Part shown: in pieces, positions 52,319 to 60,576 of the stretch
Position numbering within the stretch: the stretch's first letter is position 1
Layout of the letters: each line of letters begins with the position of its first letter
Program-made: the position numbers and the translations under genes
Origin: Salinibacterium sp. PAMC 21357
Lineage (GTDB): Bacteria > Actinomycetota > Actinomycetes > Actinomycetales > Microbacteriaceae
Length of the DNA: 64,000 nt
Reading direction: 5' to 3'
Assembly (NCBI RefSeq): GCF_000247645.1
Contig: NZ_AHWA01000004.1
Span: 1,358,924 to 1,422,923 of the forward strand
The notes under the pieces: generated by a model
The model's input: only the letters and a program-made list of their open reading frames with translations
Told to the model about the DNA's origin: nothing
Database searches by the model: none

Positions 52319-53563
52319 TTAGGCATCAAGAAGACCGCGACTCAAGGCCGGCGCCATTCCCGGGGTGAGGGGAAGGCGCGGAACCACCAGGCAGTGAAGC
52401 AGATGGTAAATGTCTTGCTTGCCGCTCCATACCAAGCTCGTGACGACGTTGTTCTCGTCGAGTTCTTGCCACCACGAACCAGTTTCGTAGTCGATCAGAT
52501 AGTCGCGGCAGTAGTCCCAAAACTCGTTGTAGATATCGGAATATCTCTTCTCGCCGGTGGCACGGAACAGCGCGTAGGCGCCGCCGATGGCTTCAACGAC
52601 TACCCAGCGAACCCGCGAGCGAATCACCGGAGCACCAGTCCAGTCGACCGAGTAGAGGAACCCGGGCGCGCCATCCGTTGACCACGCATCGTTCACGGCC
52701 GCTTCGAACATGCCGACGGCGTCCTCGACCAGCCATTCTGGCGCGGGACGCCCCATTGTCTCCAAGCTCGCGCGCAACTGAAGCAGCAGGCGCGACCACT
52801 CAACCCAGTGCCCAGGGGTGCCGCCGAAAGCGCGGAAACGATCGCCGGGCTCATCGCGGTTGTACTCGGGGAGAGGCACCCAATCGCTGTCGAAGTGTTC
52901 GTTGACCCGGTAGTTGTTGTTCTTGGCAATGTCGTGGATGACAAAGGATGCGATCGAGAGCGCGCGGTCAATCCAGACGCTGTCGCCCGTTACATCATGA
53001 AGCACGAGGAATGCCTCGACGGAGTGCATGTTCATGTTGCCACCGCGATAGTCCTCACACACGGTGAAGCCTTCATCCCAGTTGTCGCGGCATCGTCCCT
53101 CGTCATCAGACCAGAAGTACTTCTCGATGATATCGATGGCGAGCGCCAAGAGTTCGTCAGCTCCCGGGATGCCGGCGGCAGCGGCAGATGCTGCACCGAG
53201 GGCCACAAACGCGTGCGCATACGCTTCCTTGCGGCGATCAATCACGTCATCGCCGGAGTTCGCGACGACCGCAAACCAGCCGCCATTGCGGGTATCGCGG
53301 GCCACGCCCGTGAGGAGTTGATCAACACCGTGCGCGGCGAGGGTGCGAGCACCGGGGCGTCCCATGAGCGATGCGACTGAGTACACATGAACCATGCGAG
53401 CGGTGATCCACAGGTGGGTTCCGTTGTCGTCAATCGTCTCGCCCTGGGGTCCAAGCCAGCCAAACCCGTTGGGTTTCTTTGCTTTGCGCCCGAATTCAAG
53501 AATGCGATCGAGTTCGACCTCGAGCCAACGATTGTGGGCTGGGGTTCCTATCCACTGCGACAT
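52319..53563 (-). CDS. yihS: sulfoquinovose isomerase, YihS-like
   Basis: 414 residues, AGE (N-acylglucosamine epimerase-like) barrel. It is recognised by strong likeness to E. coli YihS throughout: HNRWLEVELDRILEFG, GFGWLGPQG, GTHLWITARMVHVYSV, EDYRGGNMNMHSVEAFL, YRVNEHFDSDW, RFRAFGGTPGHWVEW, GSWWQELDENN and GKQDIYHLLHCLVVPRLPL. It interconverts sulfoquinovose and sulfofructose, the first step of sulfo-EMP. AAAGGAA precedes the ATG. It lies 127 bp after the second permease gene in the same direction and may be the last gene of the transporter operon. Confidence 0.92.
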   Translation of the reverse strand: MSQWIGTPAHNRWLEVELDRILEFGRKAKKPNGFGWLGPQGETIDDNGTHLWITARMVHVYSVASLMGRPGARTLAAHGVDQLLTGVARDTRNGGWFAVVANSGDDVIDRRKEAYAHAFVALGAASAAAAGIPGADELLALAIDIIEKYFWSDDEGRCRDNWDEGFTVCEDYRGGNMNMHSVEAFLVLHDVTGDSVWIDRALSIASFVIHDIAKNNNYRVNEHFDSDWVPLPEYNRDEPGDRFRAFGGTPGHWVEWSRLLLQLRASLETMGRPAPEWLVEDAVGMFEAAVNDAWSTDGAPGFLYSVDWTGAPVIRSRVRWVVVEAIGGAYALFRATGEKRYSDIYNEFWDYCRDYLIDYETGSWWQELDENNVVTSLVWSGKQDIYHLLHCLVVPRLPLTPGMAPALSRGLLDA

Positions 53564-53689
53564 TGATCAGTGTTCCTTTCACCTCTGCGTGGTTTCCAGC
53601 CAAGGAATTAGCTCGAACTTCACCAGATGGGTGGGTGTTGTGTGCGGAAAACAGGGGCGGATGCCGGAGCGTACGCCAGTGCGGGTTGG

Positions 53690-54505
53690 TTACCCCTTGG
53701 TCGCTCCCGCCGTGATTCCGGCGACGAAGTAGCGCTGCAGGAATACGTAGGCGATGACGATTGGCGCGGAGGCGAGCATGACCGACGCGAAGAGGGCCGG
53801 ATAGTTCGTCTGGTATTCACCCTGAAAACTGAGCAGAGCTAGTGGCAGCGTTCTCATGTTTGGCGATTGGATGAATAGCAGCGGGTAGAGCAATTCGTTC
53901 CAATGAATCACGGAGAGGAAGATTCCGGCTGCGGCCAGTGATGGTGCCGAGAGGGGAATCACGATGGAGCGATAGGTGCGCCAGGGCCCTGTTCCGTCGA
54001 TTGATGATGCTTCGAAGAGTTGCTGGGGAATGGTCTTCATGAATCCCGTCAAAATGAATACAGCAATGGGCATCGTGCCAACAATGTTGGCGAGAATGAG
54101 GCCCGCCAGACTGTTCAGAAGGCCTAACTGCCCGAAGAGTACGTACAACGCAATCATGTTCGTCTGCGCGGGGATTGCCATGCCAAGCACCAAGAAACCG
54201 AAGATCAGCCACGAGAGAAACCCTTGGATGCGCGACAGGGCGTAGGCGGCAAGGCTGGCGATGAAGAGTGTTGCGGGCACGGAGATCAGGGCCACGATGG
54301 TGCTGTTGAGAAATGCGTTCCCGAGATCACCGCCGGTGAGTACTTCTTGATAGTTCGTCGGAGCGAACGAACTGGGAAGCATGAACGGATCGTTGAAGAG
54401 TTCAGCAGTGGACTTGAATGACCCAAAGATGACGATCGTGAGGGGTACGAGAACGATGATCGCGTACACCGCCAGGATCCCTCTGCGGCCGAGTTTGGCA
54501 AGCAT
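53690..54505 (-). CDS. sugar ABC transporter permease, MalG type
   Basis: 271 residues, six spans. Starts LGRRGILAVYAIIVLVPLTIVIFGSFKS; the coupling loop is LFEASSIDGTGPWRTYRSIV, followed by IPLSAPSLAAAGI and HWNELLYPLLFI. CUT1 family. It begins 1 bp after the stop of its partner permease. By context it imports sulfoquinovose or sulfoquinovosyl glycerol. No ATPase gene is present. Confidence 0.88.
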   Translation of the reverse strand: MLAKLGRRGILAVYAIIVLVPLTIVIFGSFKSTAELFNDPFMLPSSFAPTNYQEVLTGGDLGNAFLNSTIVALISVPATLFIASLAAYALSRIQGFLSWLIFGFLVLGMAIPAQTNMIALYVLFGQLGLLNSLAGLILANIVGTMPIAVFILTGFMKTIPQQLFEASSIDGTGPWRTYRSIVIPLSAPSLAAAGIFLSVIHWNELLYPLLFIQSPNMRTLPLALLSFQGEYQTNYPALFASVMLASAPIVIAYVFLQRYFVAGITAGATKG

Positions 54506-54506
54506 G

Positions 54507-55484
54507 CTATTCCTGTTTCTGTGTCAGTCGAAGAACACGTCGTTGGAGGACGGTAATCAGAACGATCAAGAGCATGAAGATCACAGACTGCGCAGCGGCA
54601 TAGCCGAAATCAGTATTTGCGAAAGTCGTGTAGATCCGGGTCGAAATGATGTCTACGGATGACTTGGGCGGATTGCCCGCAATTCCCAAAATCAGGTCGA
54701 ACGCCTTGAACGATTGGATGGTCGTGTAGGCCACCACAATGGCCGTCGCCGGTGCCAACAATGGCCAGGTGATGGTGGTGAATCGTTGACGTCTGTTGGC
54801 GCCGTCCAATTCAGCCGCTTCGTAAAGTTCGGCGGGAATGGCCTGTAGTCCGGCCACAAAAACCACCATCATTTGGCCCGAGTGTGCCCAGATCTGCACA
54901 AGCGCAACCCAGTAGATCGCTTGAGCTGGATCGCCAAGATAAGCACCTTGGAACTGTTCTAACCCAATTGCGCCGAGGAACGAATTCAGCAGCCCGAAAT
55001 TCGGGTCATAAATGAACCGCCAGATGAATGCCACCGACACCGACGAGAGGATGGTGGGGAAAAAGAACAGTGCGCGAAGCACAATCCCACCTCGCGTGTT
55101 GCGAACGAGCATAAGCGATAGCACTAGTGAAACGATGGTCTGCACAATCACGACAACGAGCATGTACTTCACGTTGTTGGTGACAGCGTTCATGAACAGA
55201 ATGTCGCCGGTGAAGGCCCGGACGAAATTGTCTACTCCGACGTAGTTGAACGTGGCGGAGTAACCATTCCAGTCCGTGATGGCGTAATGAAATGCCTGGA
55301 GCGTGGGCATCGCCATGAAAATCACTAGGAGGATCACGGCGGGCATCGGAAACAACCAGAGTGCGGGATGCACCCGCATCGGCGATTTACGGCCTGCCTT
55401 TTTCTTCGGCGGTCGCGATTTCTTCGACGGGGCGAGCAGAGTTCGCTCTGCTGGCGCCCCGTCGTCGTTGAGAGTTTTTGTCAT
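54507..55484 (-). CDS. sugar ABC transporter permease, MalF type
   Basis: 325 residues, six spans after an unusual lysine-rich cytoplasmic start (SKKSRPPKKKAGRKSP). The coupling loop reads ELYEAAELDGANRRQRFTTI and is followed by TWPLLAPATAIVV, typical of CUT1 MalF partners. Its ATG overlaps the stop of the binding-protein gene (ATGA), so the transporter genes are translationally coupled. Confidence 0.88.
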   Translation of the reverse strand: MTKTLNDDGAPAERTLLAPSKKSRPPKKKAGRKSPMRVHPALWLFPMPAVILLVIFMAMPTLQAFHYAITDWNGYSATFNYVGVDNFVRAFTGDILFMNAVTNNVKYMLVVVIVQTIVSLVLSLMLVRNTRGGIVLRALFFFPTILSSVSVAFIWRFIYDPNFGLLNSFLGAIGLEQFQGAYLGDPAQAIYWVALVQIWAHSGQMMVVFVAGLQAIPAELYEAAELDGANRRQRFTTITWPLLAPATAIVVAYTTIQSFKAFDLILGIAGNPPKSSVDIISTRIYTTFANTDFGYAAAQSVIFMLLIVLITVLQRRVLRLTQKQE

Positions 55485-56779
55485 CGTAGGTTTTGGTCCA
55501 CGATCAGCTGTGCGCTCTCTGCAGCTTCTTCAGGGGATGCCCCGCCTACTACTGCGATGGCTGTCGCTTCGACTGCGTTGCGCACGTCGAGGTTCTCGAA
55601 CTGGAACCGTGCGGCCAGCATGGTTCTCTTGTCCAGCCATGGGCTGAGCTTCACGAGGTCTGGGTCGGAGTATTCGACTCCCGCAACCGCGACGTGTTGT
55701 GCGGTGTTGTCTGCGTAGTAGGCCGCGTTCTCGGGACGAGAGAGGAACTCAATCCAGCTGTAGGCAGCGGGCTGAACCTCGCTTGCAGCGTTGACGCCGA
55801 GGATAAAGGTTGCGTTGTAGACACCCTCATAGTTGGCGGTCTTTCCCGAAGCGTTGGTAGAGGGGAAGATGAGGTCGACGGGGAACTTTGCGCCGAGAGC
55901 CCGGATTGCCGAGATGTGGTACGAGCCGGTCACGAGCATCGCGGCTTGCTGTTGAACGAACATGTTCTGTACGGCCTCGACGGCGGTTCCTTGAGCGTTG
56001 TCCTGCATGTATGGCACGAGTTCTTGATACTGCTTAAGCATCGCAATGAACCAGTCATCCGTGACCTTGAGTGTGCCGATCTCAATCTGGGCGCACGCGT
56101 CCTCGGCGGGGGCATTGTTGGCCACCATGCAGTTGAATAGCTGGCCGGCGTTGCCGACGTCACCACCTGGCCACGCCATCGGAACATAGCCGCCGGTCTT
56201 GAGCGCCTCGCAGGATCCGAGGAAGCTATCCCAGTCCTTCGGGGCTGATTCTGCATTTGCTTTGTCAAAGGCGTCGAGATTGCTCACGGGCATGGGGAAT
56301 ACAACTTGGTAGGGAAGTCCCAAAGTTTGCTTGTTGAGTGTTCCTGCAGTCAGCAGCGAAGGTACGAAAGCGGCTGCGGCGGCTGTTGCGCTGAGATCCG
56401 TATAAATCCCTGCGTCGGCCATGCTGGCAAACTGTGCGCCTCGGAAGGATGCGAAGGCGTCGCCAACATTGGAGCCTCTGATCTTCTGGAGCCCTTGAGC
56501 GTTGTAGTCATTCGAGGTCGTGATGTCTTGAGTGAAAGATACGTCGGCAATTTCTGCAGCCCATCGCTTGCCGAGCTCGTCGAAGACATCCTTATCTTCG
56601 GCGCGCCAGTGCGCGAATGAAACTTTGCCGCTGGGCGTTCCTGTTAGCGGTGCGCTGGGGCCTGTGGCGGTGATGGCGCCGCCTGTGGATCCTGGCCCTG
56701 CGCACGACGCGAGCGCGAAGGTGGCGCCCACTGCGCCAAAGACGCCAAGTACTTGACGACGCGAGAGTTCGTAGCTCAT
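55481..56779 (-). CDS. ABC transporter substrate-binding protein of the sulfoquinovose locus
   Basis: 432 residues. Signal SRRQVLGVFGAVGATFALASC has both an RR pair and a lipobox (LASC), so Tat export and lipid anchoring are possible. The mature protein is family 1 solute-binding: GKVSFAHWRAEDKDVFDELGKRW, then QDITTSNDYNAQGLQKIRG. AGGAGATA precedes ATG 56779. It heads the operon binding protein-permease-permease-yihS and its promoter region contains operator 2. Confidence 0.88.
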   Translation of the reverse strand: MSYELSRRQVLGVFGAVGATFALASCAGPGSTGGAITATGPSAPLTGTPSGKVSFAHWRAEDKDVFDELGKRWAAEIADVSFTQDITTSNDYNAQGLQKIRGSNVGDAFASFRGAQFASMADAGIYTDLSATAAAAAFVPSLLTAGTLNKQTLGLPYQVVFPMPVSNLDAFDKANAESAPKDWDSFLGSCEALKTGGYVPMAWPGGDVGNAGQLFNCMVANNAPAEDACAQIEIGTLKVTDDWFIAMLKQYQELVPYMQDNAQGTAVEAVQNMFVQQQAAMLVTGSYHISAIRALGAKFPVDLIFPSTNASGKTANYEGVYNATFILGVNAASEVQPAAYSWIEFLSRPENAAYYADNTAQHVAVAGVEYSDPDLVKLSPWLDKRTMLAARFQFENLDVRNAVEATAIAVVGGASPEEAAESAQLIVDQNLR

Positions 56780-56940
56780 CTGTATCTCCTCATTGAGTAT
56801 GCGTTGGAAGTGATTGCTCGCGTCCGAACTGCACCGGATGACGCGCGTTTCGAACGCGCATCTGGATGTACTTCTTCGTATTTCAGGCCGATTGTTTTCT
56901 TGACTGAAAGTTGCGAACATGTCGTATGCTACACACTGGA

Positions 56941-56966
56941 TGTTAAGTAATCAACATAATTTGTTC
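56941..56966. promoter_or_regulatory. operator 2 of the sulfoquinovose locus
   Basis: TGTT-N8-AACA-N5-TGTTC, the same spacing and orientation as operator 1 (51385), with about 18 of 26 bases shared. It lies between the divergent binding-protein gene (start 56779) and the Gfo/Idh/MocA gene (start 57047), so one regulator could govern both units. Confidence 0.65.
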
Positions 56967-57046
56967 AAGAACCATCACTACCGTTTGCGTTGACGTTAAC
57001 GCGTTCGCGAACCTTAGTGCTGAGCGAAGCGGAGCGAGAGATACCC

Positions 57047-58180
57047 ATGTCGAAACCCAGCAACCCAGTCACCGTGCGTTACGGAATTATCGGTGCAGGC
57101 CTTATGGCGCGCGAACATGTACGTAACTTGGCGTTAGTGCCCGGCAGCGTTGTTGTCGCCTTGGCCGATCCCTCCGAAGAGTCCCTCGCGGCAACCGAGC
57201 GAGAGGTTGGGTACGAGTGCCAGAAATTTAGCTCACACCTCGACTTGCTCAACGACGCTGACATCGACGCTGTAGTAATCGCTAGTCCCAATGACACCCA
57301 CGCGCGTATCCTGCATGACATCATGCAGTCCGGTCGAGCACTGCCCATTCTCGTGGAAAAGCCGATCTGCACGTCGCTAGCCGATGCCGAGGCACTTGAA
57401 AAAGCCGCTGAAGCGTACGGCGCACCTATCTGGGTCGCGATGGAATATCGCTACATGCCGCCGGTCGCGGAATTGATAAAGGCCACGCATGAGGGGCGAC
57501 TCGGCAAGCCAGCGATGTTGTCAATCACCGAGCACCGTTTCCCCTTTCTTGACAAGGTCGACTCGTGGAATCGATTCAACGAAAGAACTGGGGGAACACT
57601 CGTGGAAAAGTGTTGCCATTTCTTCGACCTGATGCGTTTGATCCTGAACGACGAGCCGGTACGGGTATACGCGAGCGGTGGTCAGAGCGTTAATCACCTC
57701 GACGAAAGCTACGCGGGGAGGGTTCCGGACATCCTGGATAACGCTCTAGTGGTTGTAGATTTCGCGGGTGGCTCGCGCGCACTCCTCAACCTCTGCATGT
57801 TTGCCGAGGGCTCCTTCTATCAGGAACACATCTCCGTGGTTGGCTCCGAAGCGAAGATCGAATGTTTCATCCCGGTCGATAGCAACCACTGGCCCGCCGA
57901 CGGAACGGTTCGCGAAGCGTTCGTGGAGTTCAGCCCGCGCTCGCCGCAGGGGCCGACGCGGCACGCGGTCGACGTTGACCCTGAGATCCTGGCCGCAGGC
58001 GCACACTTTGGGTCGACCTACTATGAGCACATCGGGTTTCGCGACGTCGTTCTCGGCAAGGGCCCCGTCCAAGTCACACTGCGAGACGGCATCCAATCCA
58101 TTCGCATGGGGCTCGCAGCCGAGTTGTCTGCCGTGCAAGGCCACCCCGTCGAACTCCACACAGAGCTCGTGGCTCGGTGA
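57047..58180 (+). CDS. Gfo/Idh/MocA family protein, candidate NAD-dependent sulfoquinovosidase
   Basis: 377 residues. NAD-binding Rossmann start [21 protein letters not shown], the family motif EKPICTS (Lys about 105) and a C-terminal alpha/beta domain with [38 protein letters not shown]. Sulfo-EMP loci of relatives such as Arthrobacter lack a GH31 YihQ and use an NAD-dependent glycosidase of family GH188, which has this fold. No GH31 is present here, and this gene is in the locus behind operator 2, so that role fits. A plain sugar dehydrogenase remains possible. ATG 57047 follows GGAGCGAGAG. Confidence 0.75.
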   Translation: MSKPSNPVTVRYGIIGAGLMAREHVRNLALVPGSVVVALADPSEESLAATEREVGYECQKFSSHLDLLNDADIDAVVIASPNDTHARILHDIMQSGRALPILVEKPICTSLADAEALEKAAEAYGAPIWVAMEYRYMPPVAELIKATHEGRLGKPAMLSITEHRFPFLDKVDSWNRFNERTGGTLVEKCCHFFDLMRLILNDEPVRVYASGGQSVNHLDESYAGRVPDILDNALVVVDFAGGSRALLNLCMFAEGSFYQEHISVVGSEAKIECFIPVDSNHWPADGTVREAFVEFSPRSPQGPTRHAVDVDPEILAAGAHFGSTYYEHIGFRDVVLGKGPVQVTLRDGIQSIRMGLAAELSAVQGHPVELHTELVAR

Positions 58181-58223
58181 GTATGCTCTCGCGTGCGCCG
58201 GGGCAGACTGGGGAAGTGTCACC

Positions 58224-59024
58224 ATGAGTCAATCCGCCGAGTTGAGCGTGAGACAGCGAGCTATCGTCGATCAGTTGCAGCAACACGGTTTCATTGCAAC
58301 CGTCGACCTTGCCGAGGAGTTCGGTGTCTCTGACATGACTATTCGTCGTGACGCCAAGAGAATTGCTGAAGCTGGCCACGCTCGTGTTGTTCATGGCGGG
58401 ATCAGCCCAACCCACGTGAGCGGGCACAGTGCGTTCTTCGCTGCTCGAGCCCGCGAGCATGCTGAGGGCAAGAGACGAATCGCCGCGGCGTGCATTCGTC
58501 TCCTCTCTGACCGAGACGTAATTGTGCTCGATGCGGGCACGACTACCTACGAGATCGCAAACTCACTGCCATCAAGTTTTCTCGGTACCGTCATCACGAA
58601 CTCACTGCCGGCCGTCTATCGAACTCGCCAGTTGCCAGCCGCTCGAACCATTTGCCTCGGAGGAGAGCTGCTCAAGGATAGTCAGGCCTTCGTCGGACCA
58701 ATGCCCATCCAGTCGCTCCAAGGGCTCCGCGCATCCATCGCCTTCATCGGTATCAGCGGGGTTGGTGAGGGTGGGTGCTATATCGAGCGTGAGTATGAAC
58801 GAGACATCAAACTTGCTGCAATGGCCGCAGCGGACCGGGTCGTTGTCGTGGCAACCCACGACAAAATGGCGCGCTCCGCGCTGGCGCATTTGGCTCAATT
58901 CTCAGAAATTGACTGCCTTATTACAGACGCCGCACCTCCGGCGGACATTCGACGGCACTTGGCGAACGCCGGCACGGAACTGATCGTCGCGTCGGAACGA
59001 CAGTCACGCGCCACAAACATCTAA
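58224..59024 (+). CDS. DeoR family transcriptional regulator, second copy
   Basis: 266 residues. wHTH RQRAIVDQLQQHGFIATVDLAEEFGVSDMTIRRDAKRI, then VVHGGIS; DeoRC domain DAGTTTYEIANSL, TNSLPAVYR and LGGELLKDSQAFVG. It shares layout with the regulator at 51462 but is clearly diverged. It is 43 bp after the Gfo/Idh/MocA gene with GGGGAAG upstream, so probably co-transcribed with it. Which of the two regulators binds operators 1 and 2 cannot be read from sequence. Confidence 0.85.
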   Translation: MSQSAELSVRQRAIVDQLQQHGFIATVDLAEEFGVSDMTIRRDAKRIAEAGHARVVHGGISPTHVSGHSAFFAARAREHAEGKRRIAAACIRLLSDRDVIVLDAGTTTYEIANSLPSSFLGTVITNSLPAVYRTRQLPAARTICLGGELLKDSQAFVGPMPIQSLQGLRASIAFIGISGVGEGGCYIEREYERDIKLAAMAAADRVVVVATHDKMARSALAHLAQFSEIDCLITDAAPPADIRRHLANAGTELIVASERQSRATNI

Positions 59025-59143
59025 TTCAGAAGGAACACGAGAAACACGACTCAGGCGGCACATCTCTGCGGATCCGCCCGCTGGCGCATCAATCGGCGGG
59101 AACCACTTTCACGCTCGAGCGGTGAACAGCGCAAGATAGAAGC

Positions 59144-59536
59144 ATGCTGCTGCCCGCGATCATCCTCATCACCCTCGCCCTTGTCTTTTACACCGTGGGG
59201 GTGTGGAGCGAGCGGGTGCAAAAAGTGCTCAAGCTCTGGCACGTCGTGCTCTTCGGGTTGGGGCTGGCCGCCGACGCGACGGGCACCTTTCTGATGAACC
59301 TGATCGCAACCGAGAATCGCGCGGCCGGGATCGAGCAGAGCGCATTGAATCAGCTCATGGGCGTCACGGGAGTGATCGCGATCGTTCTCATGGCCGTGCA
59401 TCTCGCATGGGCAATCATCGTGCTCGTGCGCAATCGTGAAGCCGAAAAAACCAGCTTTCACCGGTTCTCTGTCGTCGTGTGGGGAATCTGGCTCGTGCCG
59501 TACATCGTTGGCGCGCTTGGTTCGAGCCTTGGCTAA
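59144..59536 (+). CDS. HsmA family membrane protein
   Basis: 130 residues, four predicted spans: ILITLALVFYTVGVWSERVQ, HVVLFGLGLAADATGTFLM, LMGVTGVIAIVLMAVHLAWAI and FSVVVWGIWLVPYIVGALG. It fits the small HsmA (TIGR03987) family; function is unsettled. A truncated copy of the first span is at 42300. It seems to be a single-gene unit. Confidence 0.75.
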   Translation: MLLPAIILITLALVFYTVGVWSERVQKVLKLWHVVLFGLGLAADATGTFLMNLIATENRAAGIEQSALNQLMGVTGVIAIVLMAVHLAWAIIVLVRNREAEKTSFHRFSVVVWGIWLVPYIVGALGSSLG

Positions 59537-59580
59537 AACGAGTAAATCGCCTAGATCGGCAGATTCAATTCGGCAGGCGG

Positions 59581-59607
59581 GGTCAGTCGGGTCAGTCGGG
59601 TCAGCCG
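59581..59607. repeat. 9-bp tandem repeat
   Basis: GGTCAGTCG occurs twice and a third unit GGTCAGCCG follows. The last unit runs into the stop codon of the minus-strand hydrolase gene. Confidence 0.7.
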
Positions 59608-60416
59608 ATTCGCTCGCGAAGGAAGGCAACCACGCGGTCGCGAGCCCCCGCCGCTGAGTTGGCCGGGTTCTCGCGCAATGCACCGGTCAGCACCGAGTGC
59701 GCGGTCGCGGCGTAACCGTCGGGGTTTCCGGGCGAGGAATCCAACTGGATGATCTCGAAGGCGTCGCCGAGGCGAGCCTTGATCGTGTCAAAGCGGGCAC
59801 GTGGAGCAGCGGTGTCTCCGCTGAACCGTAAGCCGAGCGCGCAGACTTCGCCGGCATCCGCACGGGCAGCAATGCGGTCGAACTCGTCGGGCGAGACCCC
59901 AGCATCGAGCTGGCGCGCACGGCCCAGCGGAAAGGGAACGGCCGGCTGGCTGAGAACGGATGCCGCCACGGAGTCATCAATAGCAGCGGCTAAGGCGAAT
60001 CCGCCGGTGAAGCACTGACCGATCACGCCAACGCCTCGACCGGGAGTGCGAGCAGCGAGGTCGGAGGCAACCGCCCGAAAGTAGTCGGTAACGGGCCGCG
60101 CCGCGTTCGTCGCAAACGCACGGAACTCGGCAGTCACGCACAGCCGCAACACGATCCGTGTCATGTAGCCAAGAGTCTTTGCTTTGCCGGGCTCACCGAA
60201 GGGCGAGGGCACGACTACGGTGAAACCCGCGGCAACAAGGTGCTCGGCCAAGCCAAGAACCTCGGGGGTGATTCCGGGAATCTCAGGGATCAACACCACC
60301 CCTGGTCCCGCGCCTTTCTCGAAGCAGTCATAGGTCAGGCCCGCGGCGGTGAACGGCGCGCGAACCCAACCGTCGAGGTTGCCGACTGGTGCTGCGGAAG
60401 TGGTCCCGGTTGTCAT
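59601..60416 (-). CDS. dienelactone hydrolase family protein
   Basis: 271 residues, alpha/beta hydrolase. The nucleophile elbow is GQCFTGGFALA, with Cys as in true dienelactone hydrolases; PGVVLIPEIPGITPEVLGLAEHLVAAGFTVVVP is the conserved front part. The acid Asp is probably in RFSGDTAAP; the usual His is probably in ATAHSVL. It hydrolyses lactones or esters in the cytoplasm, substrate unknown. The gene is single and convergent with HsmA. Confidence 0.85.
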   Translation of the reverse strand: MTTGTTSAAPVGNLDGWVRAPFTAAGLTYDCFEKGAGPGVVLIPEIPGITPEVLGLAEHLVAAGFTVVVPSPFGEPGKAKTLGYMTRIVLRLCVTAEFRAFATNAARPVTDYFRAVASDLAARTPGRGVGVIGQCFTGGFALAAAIDDSVAASVLSQPAVPFPLGRARQLDAGVSPDEFDRIAARADAGEVCALGLRFSGDTAAPRARFDTIKARLGDAFEIIQLDSSPGNPDGYAATAHSVLTGALRENPANSAAGARDRVVAFLRERIG

Positions 60417-60576
60417 GGCTCAATCTTCGCGCACCGAAGGGCGTTCCACACTGTGTCGAAAATGCACGGGTTATCACCTGGTTTCAATATCCACGGCTCA
60501 CGTATATCTCGTTCATAGGAATGTCATAGGCAATCTCGGTGTGATGAAACAAGTCACCCAACAGAGGAGCTTGATC

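Noticed and set aside
59581..59607. CRISPR-like array
   Set aside because: Only three 9 bp units without spacers. It is a simple tandem repeat; no CRISPR array or cas gene is seen in the window.
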